Positions 1 to 5,613 of a stretch of DNA of 8,762 bases are shown here, one piece after another. Under the pieces are notes generated by a model, which was given only the letters and a program-made list of their open reading frames with translations, had not been told where the DNA came from and searched no databases. The position numbers and the translations under genes are program-made. The stretch is from Clostridiales bacterium. GTDB taxonomy: Bacteria; Bacillota; Peptococcia; Peptococcales; Peptococcaceae. Within the stretch, counting starts at the first letter, position 1; the number at the start of each line of letters is the position of its first letter. Location of the stretch: the NCBI GenBank assembly GCA_003343815.1, contig QAKL01000111.1:1-8762 (forward strand), read 5' to 3'.

Positions 1-311
1 GCCTTATCCCTCGCCAATTTCGGCAGCATATACTCAAGCACCTGATAAAGCGGACACAAATACCTTTCGGAGGTCATCTCAGCCGTTTTGAGCAATTCCG
101 CGGTAAAATACGTCCGTCCACTTATTTCCGCTATTTCTTTCAAATCAGCGCGCGTTTCATCCCCTGTGCGGATGACAAATCCCGGCACAGTCTTTCTCCC
201 CAAAGGTACCAGCACTCTTTTGCCTAAAGGATCAGTCGCCCCTACAGGCACTTTATAGCTGAATACGCCTCCGCTTTTGCCGCCGCGGTTTACTGCCACC
301 TCTGCCTGCAT
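1..311 (-). CDS. priA: PriA, primosomal replication restart helicase (N-terminal part, cut by window edge)
   Basis: PriA is a superfamily 2 DNA helicase that recognises stalled or collapsed replication forks and reloads the replisome. Only the first 103 codons are in the window, running off at base 1. They cover the N-terminal 3'-end-binding domain. The segment GVFSYKVPVG (about residues 15-24) followed by PLGKRVLVPLGRKTVPGFVI (about 28-47) is the typical PriA opening, in which a 'FxY.VP' strand is followed by 'G.RV.VP.G.....G.V'. It then continues with an LKEIAEI stretch and a helix ending in YMLPKLA, also as in PriA. The helicase motifs and zinc-binding cysteines lie outside the window. The ATG at 309-311 is preceded by a perfect AAAGGAGG ribosome binding site. 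The gene follows metK, with an intrinsic terminator between them. PriA next to coaBC/metK agrees with the Bacillota order (coaBC-priA-def-fmt). Identity is by motif recognition only. Confidence 0.9.
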   Translation of the reverse strand, partial: MQAEVAVNRGGKSGGVFSYKVPVGATDPLGKRVLVPLGRKTVPGFVIRTGDETRADLKEIAEISGRTYFTAELLKTAEMTSERYLCPLYQVLEYMLPKLARDK

Positions 312-341
312 AAATCTCCTCCTTTCACCTGAAATATATGT

Positions 342-369
342 AAAAAGCCGATAGCCTCAGCTACCGGCT
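342..369 (-). terminator. Intrinsic terminator after metK
   Basis: Read on the minus strand, AGCCGGTAGC-TGAG-GCTATCGGCT forms a 10-bp stem (9 Watson-Crick pairs plus one G-U) with a 4-nt loop, followed directly by TTTTTA. It begins 9 bp after the metK stop codon and ends about 30 bp before the priA ATG. It should end the yicC-to-metK transcript. priA must then rely on read-through or on a promoter I could not identify with confidence in the 67-bp gap. Confidence 0.88.
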
Positions 370-378
370 AAATTTCAC

Positions 379-1566
379 TTATTTGCACAAAGCCTGCAAA
401 GCCTCGACGCGGTCGGTTTTCTCCCACGACAAATCCAGATCCTCACGGCCGAAATGTCCGTAAGCCGCCGTTTGTTTATAAATCGGACGGCGCAAATCCA
501 GATCGCGGATAATTGCTGCCGGACGCAAATCAAATACATTGTTTACTGCCTTGGCGATTTTTCCTTCCGCTACTTTCGCTGTGCCAAAGGTATCAATACG
601 CACCGACATCGGTTTAGCGACGCCGATCGCATAGGCCAGCTGCACCTCGCATTTGTCAGCTAAGCCTGCGGCGACAATATTTTTCGCTACATAGCGTGCC
701 GCATAGGCAGCTGAGCGGTCGACTTTGGTGCAGTCCTTGCCGGAAAAAGCGCCGCCGCCGTGGCGCGCCATGCCGCCGTAGGTATCGACGATGATTTTGC
801 GCCCGGTCAATCCCGTATCGCCCATCGGTCCGCCGATAACGAAACGTCCGGTCGGATTGATATAATATTTCGTATTCTCATCGAGCATTTCTGCCGGTAA
901 GACCGGTTTGATAACCTTTTCGATGACGTCTTGACGAATTTCATCTAAAGCAGCGCTTGCCAGATGCTGCGTGGAGACGACTACCGCGTCGATTCGCAGC
1001 GGTTTGTCAAAATCATCATACTCCACTGTGACCTGTGCCTTGCCGTCAGGCAAAAGATAGCTGATCTCCCCGTTTTTACGCACATAAGCCAGACGTTTGG
1101 TTAGAGCATGCGCTAAATCCACCGGCAAGGGCATGTAGTTCTTCGTCTCATTAGTCGCATAGCCAAACATCATGCCTTGGTCGCCCGCGCCGATAGCCGC
1201 GATGTCATCATCGCTCATCAAGCCCTCTTTAGCCTCCAAAGCCTCGTCCACACCCATGGCGATATCGCCGGACTGCTCATCAATCGCCGTCAATACCGCG
1301 CATGTTTTGTAATCAAAACCGTGCTCGCTGTTGGCATAGCCGATTTCTTTAATCGTTTCACGCACGATTTTCGGCATATCCACATAGCATTTCGTGCTGA
1401 TTTCCCCGGCAATCATAGCCATACCGGTCGTTAAAAATGTTTCACAGGCCACCCGAGCCTGCGGGTCCTGCGCCATGATCGCATCCAAAATAGCGTCGGA
1501 AATCTGATCCGCCATCTTGTCAGGATGCCCCTCGGTCACAGATTCAGATGTAAAAAACTTGCTCAT
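379..1566 (-). CDS. metK: S-adenosylmethionine synthetase (methionine adenosyltransferase)
   Basis: MetK makes S-adenosylmethionine from methionine and ATP, releasing phosphate and pyrophosphate. It is a cytoplasmic tetramer. The 395-residue length is normal for bacterial MetK. Visible signatures are the N-terminal GHPDK (residues 13-17, ATP/Mg site), GAGDQGMMFGYA (126-137, family signature 1) and GGGAFSGKD (270-278, family signature 2, the phosphate-binding loop), followed by KVDRSAAYAARYVAKN. One oddity is that the residue after GGGAFSGKD is Cys279 (codon TGC), where most family members I recall have proline. The ATG at 1564-1566 is preceded by AAGGGGATGA, a good ribosome binding site. The gene starts 55 bp after coaBC and is closed by an intrinsic terminator, so it is probably the last gene of the yicC operon. 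The short leader has no room for a SAM-I riboswitch. Confidence 0.98.
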   Translation of the reverse strand: MSKFFTSESVTEGHPDKMADQISDAILDAIMAQDPQARVACETFLTTGMAMIAGEISTKCYVDMPKIVRETIKEIGYANSEHGFDYKTCAVLTAIDEQSGDIAMGVDEALEAKEGLMSDDDIAAIGAGDQGMMFGYATNETKNYMPLPVDLAHALTKRLAYVRKNGEISYLLPDGKAQVTVEYDDFDKPLRIDAVVVSTQHLASAALDEIRQDVIEKVIKPVLPAEMLDENTKYYINPTGRFVIGGPMGDTGLTGRKIIVDTYGGMARHGGGAFSGKDCTKVDRSAAYAARYVAKNIVAAGLADKCEVQLAYAIGVAKPMSVRIDTFGTAKVAEGKIAKAVNNVFDLRPAAIIRDLDLRRPIYKQTAAYGHFGREDLDLSWEKTDRVEALQALCK

Positions 1567-1598
1567 CTCTTCATCCCCTTAAAATATCACACTTACTG

Positions 1599-1622
1599 AA
1601 AGCTTGGCGTTGCCGAAGCTTT
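1599..1622 (-). repeat. Inverted repeat (hairpin) in the coaBC-metK gap
   Basis: On the minus strand AAAGCTTCGGC-AAC-GCCAAGCTTT forms a 10-bp stem with a single bulged C and a 3-nt loop. It touches the coaBC stop codon. No U-tract follows on the minus strand (next bases CAGTAAG), so it does not look like a terminator for coaBC. It may be an RNA-stabilising or processing hairpin between coaBC and metK. On the plus strand it is followed by TTTTATATT, but no gene reads that way. Confidence 0.6.
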
Positions 1623-2809
1623 TATATTTGCGCGCGCAAGAGCTTAATTTGATTCAAAATCTCCTCCGCGACTTCATCTTTAGTTAATTTCGGCAAATCT
1701 ATTACTTCGCCGCTTTTTTTATAAATCGTCACCCGATTATCGTCTTTGCCGAATACTCCGCCCTCTTGGCGCAGATTATTGGCGACGATCATATCGACAT
1801 TTTTCTTTTTTAATTTTGCCTGCGCATTTTCCGCGATATTTTCCGTCTCTGCCGCAAATCCCACCAAAATCTGCTTGGTTTTTTCTTTGCCCAGAGCCGC
1901 CAATATATCCCGCGTGCGCTCTAATTCGAGCACTAACTCACCGTCGTGCTTTTTGATTTTTTCCGCACTGTACGCTTTCGGACGATAATCTGCTACCGCC
2001 GCCGCTTTGATCACTATATCCTGCGTGGGAAAATGCTTCATGACCGCCTGATACATCTCCTCCGCCGAGGTAATCGCCTCTTTCGTCGCGCCCCATGGCA
2101 CAGGCAGATCGACCGCGCCGGAAACCAGCACGACCTCGGCGCCGCGCGCCGCTGCTCTTTTAGCTATAGCATAGCCCATCTTGCCGCTGGAGTGATTGGT
2201 GAGATAGCGCACCGGATCCAGTGCCTCCTGAGTGGGGCCTGCGGTAACCAATACTTTTAAGCCGCGCAGATCCTGCGGACTCAAATTAAGCATAAAATCC
2301 GCCAAACGCGCAGGCTCAGGCAGACGCCCTTTGCCGGAGGTGCCGCACGCCAAATGCCCCTCGTCAGGCTCTAACACTATATAGCCCATTTCCTTTAAAA
2401 ACGCGATATTTCTCGCGACAATCGGATTGGTATACATCCCGTCGTTCATCGCCGGAGCGATCACGACCGGAGCTTTAGTTGCCATGACAAACGTCGAAAT
2501 AAAATCATCGGCAATACCGTTGGCTATTTTGCCGATAATATTCGCTGTGGCAGGCGCGATGATGACTGCCTCCGCCCATTTCGCCAAAGCGATATGCTCC
2601 ACCTCAAAACGAGCATGCTCCGCAAACATTTCAACCGCTACCGGATAGCCGCTTAATGTCTCCATAGTAAGCGGCGTGATAAACTCGCAGGCATTTTTGG
2701 TCATGACGACTCTGACCTCGCAGTCTGCTTTTTTTAAACGGCTTACCAATTCTGCCGTTTTATACGCCGCGATACCGCCCGTGAGCGCTACCACTATTTT
2801 GCGCGCCAT
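1622..2809 (-). CDS. coaBC: Bifunctional phosphopantothenoylcysteine decarboxylase / phosphopantothenate-cysteine ligase
   Basis: This is the fused CoaBC (Dfp) enzyme of coenzyme A synthesis. The C-terminal CoaB half joins 4'-phosphopantothenate to cysteine with nucleotide activation, and the N-terminal FMN-dependent CoaC half decarboxylates the product. CoaC (about 1-180) shows GGIAAYK (11-17), the catalytic His72 in the segment EHIALAKWAE, PAMNDGMYTNP (119-129) and the active-site Cys155 in the ACGTSGKGRLPEP lid (154-166). CoaB (about 185-395) shows VTAGPTQE (188-195), NHSSGKMG (205-212), AAAVADYRP (269-277) and the catalytic lysine motif KIKK (284-287), followed by VGFAAET. The 395 residues match the usual length. 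The ATG at 2807-2809 lies 1 bp after the rpoZ stop, with a GAGGAAGAG binding site inside the rpoZ end, so translation is probably coupled. All expected catalytic residues are present. Confidence 0.97.
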   Translation of the reverse strand: MARKIVVALTGGIAAYKTAELVSRLKKADCEVRVVMTKNACEFITPLTMETLSGYPVAVEMFAEHARFEVEHIALAKWAEAVIIAPATANIIGKIANGIADDFISTFVMATKAPVVIAPAMNDGMYTNPIVARNIAFLKEMGYIVLEPDEGHLACGTSGKGRLPEPARLADFMLNLSPQDLRGLKVLVTAGPTQEALDPVRYLTNHSSGKMGYAIAKRAAARGAEVVLVSGAVDLPVPWGATKEAITSAEEMYQAVMKHFPTQDIVIKAAAVADYRPKAYSAEKIKKHDGELVLELERTRDILAALGKEKTKQILVGFAAETENIAENAQAKLKKKNVDMIVANNLRQEGGVFGKDDNRVTIYKKSGEVIDLPKLTKDEVAEEILNQIKLLRAQI

Positions 2810-2810
2810 C

Positions 2811-3074
2811 TTACTCTTCCTCTTGGAGCATTTCTTTTAAAGCCTCTGCACTTTCCTGCTCGGTGCCCTCGATATCTTGCAATCGTTCATTATCATAAAT
2901 GATTTTGCCCTCGCCGATTTCACACAAAGCAATGCTGACAGGTTTATTGCTGTTTACTTTCGCCAAAGGCTCAGAGCCGTCGGTGAGCTCTCTGGCTCTT
3001 TTCGCCGCTGCTACGACCAATGAATACTTGCTGTCTACCCTTTCCATCATTTTATCAATCGTTGGCTGTTCCAT
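2811..3074 (-). CDS. rpoZ: DNA-directed RNA polymerase omega subunit
   Basis: Omega is the small subunit that wraps the end of beta-prime and helps RNA polymerase assemble. In some bacteria it is part of the ppGpp site. At 87 residues it has the usual length. The start MEQPTIDKMMERVDSKYSLV and then AAKRARELTDG match the conserved omega core (compare the 'PSID..l.k.DSKY.LV..aakRAReL' pattern). KPVSIALCEI and GKI are the second conserved stretch. The tail is acidic (ends QEEE). The start at 3072-3074 overlaps the gmk end by 20 bp and is preceded by GGGAGGTCATATTT, a strong ribosome binding site within gmk. It lies between gmk and coaBC as in Bacillus. Confidence 0.95.
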   Translation of the reverse strand: MEQPTIDKMMERVDSKYSLVVAAAKRARELTDGSEPLAKVNSNKPVSIALCEIGEGKIIYDNERLQDIEGTEQESAEALKEMLQEEE

Positions 3075-3705
3075 AAATATGACCTCCCTCGTTTTCCTCT
3101 TGAAATTTTGCTAAAATATCGCTTTGACGGATCACTCGACATTTCTCGCTCTCGACAATCGCGCGAGCCTCCGTGACCGCCTTAGCCAAATCATCATTAA
3201 CAATCACATAATCATATTTCTCAATTTGCGCGATTTCACCCAAAACCCAACTCATGCGGGTTTGGATCTGCTCCTCGCTCTCCGTCCCGCGATCTTTCAA
3301 TCTGCGGTAAAGCTCGCTCAAGGACGGCGGCAAAATAAAGATGAGCACCGCCTCTGGAAAAGAGTCGCGGATTTTCAGCGCACCCTGGACATCTATTTCT
3401 AAGATACAGGCCTTGCCATCGTCGATGACCTCTTCGACAAAATCCCGCGGCGTACCGTAGTATCTGTCGTAAACTTTCGCCCATTCCAAAAAGCCGTCTG
3501 TATTTATGCGCTGCTCAAACTCTTCGGTCGAAAGAAAGAAATAATCCTTGCCGTTCTCCTCGCTGCCTCTGGGCGCTCGCGTCGTCGCCGAAATCGAATA
3601 TTTAATATTCTCATCTTTGACCAGCTCTTTGCAGATCGTGCCCTTACCGGCGCCTGACGGTCCCGACATTACCAATAATAACCCTTTTTTTGGAAATTTA
3701 TCCAT
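3055..3705 (-). CDS. gmk: Guanylate kinase
   Basis: Guanylate kinase phosphorylates GMP (and dGMP) to GDP with ATP, and is essential for GTP supply and recycling. With the ATG at 3703-3705 it has 216 residues. The P-loop is SGPSGAGKGT (14-23). TTRAPR (41-46) and GKDYFF (52-57) form the GMP-binding region. ILEIDVQGA and the LKDRGTES lid segment are also typical. The frame extends to a GTG at 3715-3717 (220 residues), but that GTG is the middle of the sequence GGCGGTGG, which itself serves as the ribosome binding site for the ATG 8 bases on. I therefore prefer the ATG. The gene follows yicC closely (18 bp with this start) and overlaps rpoZ. The usual remA gene between yicC and gmk is missing. 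Confidence 0.96.
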   Translation of the reverse strand: MDKFPKKGLLLVMSGPSGAGKGTICKELVKDENIKYSISATTRAPRGSEENGKDYFFLSTEEFEQRINTDGFLEWAKVYDRYYGTPRDFVEEVIDDGKACILEIDVQGALKIRDSFPEAVLIFILPPSLSELYRRLKDRGTESEEQIQTRMSWVLGEIAQIEKYDYVIVNDDLAKAVTEARAIVESEKCRVIRQSDILAKFQEENEGGHIYGTAND

Positions 3706-3723
3706 GATTATCGCCACCGCCCT

Positions 3724-4599
3724 TTACTCAATATTCTGCACCTGCTCGCGCAGTTTCTCCAGCTCGCTTTTCATTTCCACTACCGCCGAGGTAATCGCCA
3801 GATCGTTAGCTTTCGAGCCGATGGTGTTGGTCTCGCGATTCATTTCCTGAATCAGGAAATCAAGTTTGCGCCCGACAGGTCCTTTAGCGGTGATAATCTC
3901 GCGAAACTGCGTAAAATGGCTCTTTAAACGTACCAATTCCTCATCTATGCAGCATTTCTCGCCGAAAATCGCCACTTCCTGTGCCAAGCGTTCTTGATCT
4001 AATTCAGCCGCGCCTAAAACTTCATTTAAACGCGAAGTAAGCTTCTCACGGTAATTTTCCGCAACCATCGGCGCGCGTTTTTCTACCTCAGCCGCGAAAT
4101 TCTCCAGGTTCTGCAATTTTTGCAGCATATCGGCGCAAATCAGATCGCCCTCTTTTTGCCGCATTTGCAAATGCTGTGCCAAAGCTTCTTTTAATGCTTC
4201 CTCTAACATCAGCCAGATTGCATCCAAATCCTCTTCGCTGTCCTCATGACAAATCACATCCGGCAGATTAAACAAGCGATAAACGTCAGGCTGGTACTCT
4301 GTGCCTACTTCTTTCGACAACTGAGCCAATGCTTTATCATAGGCAAGCGCTTGGGCGAAATTAATCTTTATTTCGCCGGTTTTTTCCGCTTTTTCTTTCG
4401 TATTGATGAAAACTTCCACGCGTCCGCGCTCAATATGCGCCGAGATATATTTTTTTATTTTGTCTTCCAAAGCCATGTACTGCCGCGGTTGCTTGATAAT
4501 GATCTCGCAATAGCGATTGTTGACGGTTTTAATCTCCACTGTCAAGCGCAGTTCGCCGTTTTCGCTTTCACCTCGGCCATAGCCGGTCATGCTTTTCAT
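3724..4599 (-). CDS. yicC: YicC/YloC family endoribonuclease
   Basis: YicC/YloC proteins are conserved bacterial endoribonucleases. E. coli YicC is reported to act on the small RNA RyhB. The natural targets in Bacillota are less clear, so substrate here is unknown. The 291-residue length is standard. The N-terminal domain opens with MKSMTGYGRGE and contains VEIKTVNNRY (21-30). The middle is helical and rich in E, K and Q, probably coiled coil (about 130-200). The diagnostic C-terminal block LDFLIQEMNRETNTIGSKAN (246-265) leads to the terminal sequence REQVQNIE. The ATG at 4597-4599 has a GGAGGATAAAT leader, a strong ribosome binding site. It is the first gene of the yicC-gmk-rpoZ-coaBC-metK cluster and is served by the promoter at 4647-4675. 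Confidence 0.95.
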   Translation of the reverse strand: MKSMTGYGRGESENGELRLTVEIKTVNNRYCEIIIKQPRQYMALEDKIKKYISAHIERGRVEVFINTKEKAEKTGEIKINFAQALAYDKALAQLSKEVGTEYQPDVYRLFNLPDVICHEDSEEDLDAIWLMLEEALKEALAQHLQMRQKEGDLICADMLQKLQNLENFAAEVEKRAPMVAENYREKLTSRLNEVLGAAELDQERLAQEVAIFGEKCCIDEELVRLKSHFTQFREIITAKGPVGRKLDFLIQEMNRETNTIGSKANDLAITSAVVEMKSELEKLREQVQNIE

Positions 4600-4646
4600 A
4601 TTTATCCTCCATGCTTAGAATCATCAGTCGACACTATAACTAATTT

Positions 4647-4675
4647 ATTATAATACATACGCTTTGTAAATTCAA
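4647..4675 (-). promoter_or_regulatory. Sigma-A-type promoter of the yicC-metK operon
   Basis: On the minus strand TTGAAT (4675-4670), a 17-bp spacer and a perfect TATAAT (4652-4647) form a near-consensus housekeeping promoter. Transcription should begin near 4640, giving a leader of about 40 nt before yicC. It lies between the upstream gene's terminator and yicC, where an operon promoter is expected. A small inverted repeat CAAGC-TTGG-GCTTG overlaps the -35 region. I do not assign it a role. Confidence 0.82.
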
Positions 4676-4718
4676 GCCCAAGCTTGTTTTTTACGCACTT
4701 TTTTCCAGCCAAAATACT

Positions 4719-4756
4719 AAAAAACAGATGTATCAAACCAATACATCTGTTTTTTT
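4719..4756. terminator. Symmetrical intrinsic terminator (after the unknown gene)
   Basis: A perfect inverted repeat, AAAAAACAGATGTAT - 7-nt loop - ATACATCTGTTTTTT, lies 1 bp past the TAG stop of the upstream gene (4758-4760). The core stem is 9 bp (CAGATGTAT/ATACATCTG), extended by A-T pairs, with runs of T on either strand. It can therefore act in both directions. Its main job is to end the transcript of the 236-codon gene before the yicC promoter. Confidence 0.9.
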
Positions 4757-4757
4757 A

Positions 4758-5468
4758 CTATTCCTCGCCCAAGATAACCTCTAAAGGCTGGACATTTTTC
4801 GTGTGCAGATTATTTTTCGGTTTCACGACAACGCGATTTTTTCTCACTAAAATCGTGCCTGCATGATCCAGCGCGTCTTCGTAGCTTTCGGCGTGAGCGA
4901 TTTCGCGTTTTTGCAAAACATGCCCCTCCAAATCCTTGACCGTGAGGATAATACGACAAGTGCCGTCGTTAAGCAGATTGAAACCGACCGCCGCGTCAAA
5001 GTTTTTATCACGCTTCAGTAAATAATCTATTTCCAATTTTTCACCGTACATAACGATGCTCTGCGCTGCTTCGTGAATCATTTTTTTCTCCGCTTCGTTT
5101 TGGGCAAAGCACTCGCTCAAAACCTTTTCTGTCGCCGCGGTTAAAAAAATCGCGTGCTCTTTAGCGGGGATTTCCTTTAATTTTCCCGGATCAAGACCGT
5201 AATTGACATAGCACTGCCAACGCTGCAAGCGTCTATCCGACACCTCGTAAACGCCCTCGGCTAAAGCAGGCGTAAAATTGATAAAAACCTGCTCGCAGTC
5301 GTTGATGCCAAATCCTGCGTCGCGCAAAATAAGCGCAAATTTATGTCCGACTGCGGCGCTGTTTTTCGCAAAATCATATATTTTCCCCAATTCTTCGGGC
5401 AGCTCGCTGCCCAAGCACATCGTTTCTGTGCTTTCGCAATAAGCTATACCTTTAAGTAACTTTTTCAC
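4758..5468 (-). CDS. Conserved-looking protein of unknown function (236 aa)
   Basis: I do not recognise this protein. With the preferred GTG start at 5466-5468 it has 236 residues and begins MKKLLKGIAYCESTE. There is no signal peptide and no membrane segment, so it should be cytoplasmic. The first half is mixed helix/strand and contains a stretch that looks tightly constrained: KFALILRDAGFGINDCEQVF, then INFTPAL, EGVYEVSDRR and RWQCYVNYG. The middle is helical and charged (about 105-150). The C-terminal part looks like beta strands (FNLLNDGTCRIILTVKD, ILVRKNRVVVKP). The open frame extends to a TTG at 5493-5495 (245 codons), but AAAGGATG lies at 5476-5483, properly spaced from the GTG. The gene is monocistronic by appearance, with its own strong promoter (5512-5540) and a terminator 1 bp after its stop. 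It lies between rnr and yicC, neither of which suggests a job. Confidence 0.8.
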   Translation of the reverse strand: MKKLLKGIAYCESTETMCLGSELPEELGKIYDFAKNSAAVGHKFALILRDAGFGINDCEQVFINFTPALAEGVYEVSDRRLQRWQCYVNYGLDPGKLKEIPAKEHAIFLTAATEKVLSECFAQNEAEKKMIHEAAQSIVMYGEKLEIDYLLKRDKNFDAAVGFNLLNDGTCRIILTVKDLEGHVLQKREIAHAESYEDALDHAGTILVRKNRVVVKPKNNLHTKNVQPLEVILGEE

Positions 5469-5511
5469 TTTTACCCATCCTTTGTGCAATCTCAAAAATT
5501 CCTTGTGTAAT

Positions 5512-5540
5512 AGTATAGTGTGACTAACCGAATTTCACAA
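5512..5540 (-). promoter_or_regulatory. Sigma-A-type promoter with AT-rich upstream element for the unknown gene
   Basis: On the minus strand TTGTGA (5540-5535), a 17-bp spacer and TATACT (5517-5512) give 4/6 and 5/6 matches to the housekeeping consensus. The run GCAAAAATTTTTC directly upstream of the -35 could serve as an UP element. The expected start near 5505 gives a leader of about 37 nt before the GTG. Confidence 0.7.
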
Positions 5541-5613
5541 GAAAAATTTTTGCAATAATGGGCGAATTTTTAAAGAAGTTTTTTATATAATTCATAGATA
5601 TTTTACTTATTGA
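5541..5613 (-). other. AT-rich gap between rnr and the unknown gene, without a clear terminator
   Basis: This gap is very AT-rich, with A/T runs but no GC-containing stem followed by a U-tract. I therefore see no convincing intrinsic terminator after rnr, and some read-through into the downstream gene is possible. No small coding frame with a ribosome binding site is visible. Confidence 0.5.

Noticed and set aside
1567..1621. Possible SAM riboswitch or attenuator before metK
   Set aside because: 55 bp is too short for a SAM-I aptamer plus expression platform, and the only hairpin present has no U-tract on the coding strand.
3436..3445. Spo0A-box-like TTCGACAAAA on the plus strand within gmk (others occur in yicC near 4313 and rnr near 5812)
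   Set aside because: These lie inside coding sequence and are explained by the codons for the encoded residues. They have no promoter context.
4246..4653. Plus-strand open frame (135 codons) opposite yicC and crossing its promoter
   Set aside because: It runs antisense through yicC and its control region, with no binding site and no domain.
4672..4686. Inverted repeat CAAGC-TTGG-GCTTG overlapping the -35 of the yicC promoter
   Set aside because: Only 5 bp per arm in an AT-rich region. Too short to call an operator without conservation data.
5541..5613. Possible terminator after rnr
   Set aside because: Only A/T runs such as AAAAATTTTT and weak, distant complementarity are present. No stable stem with a U-tract.
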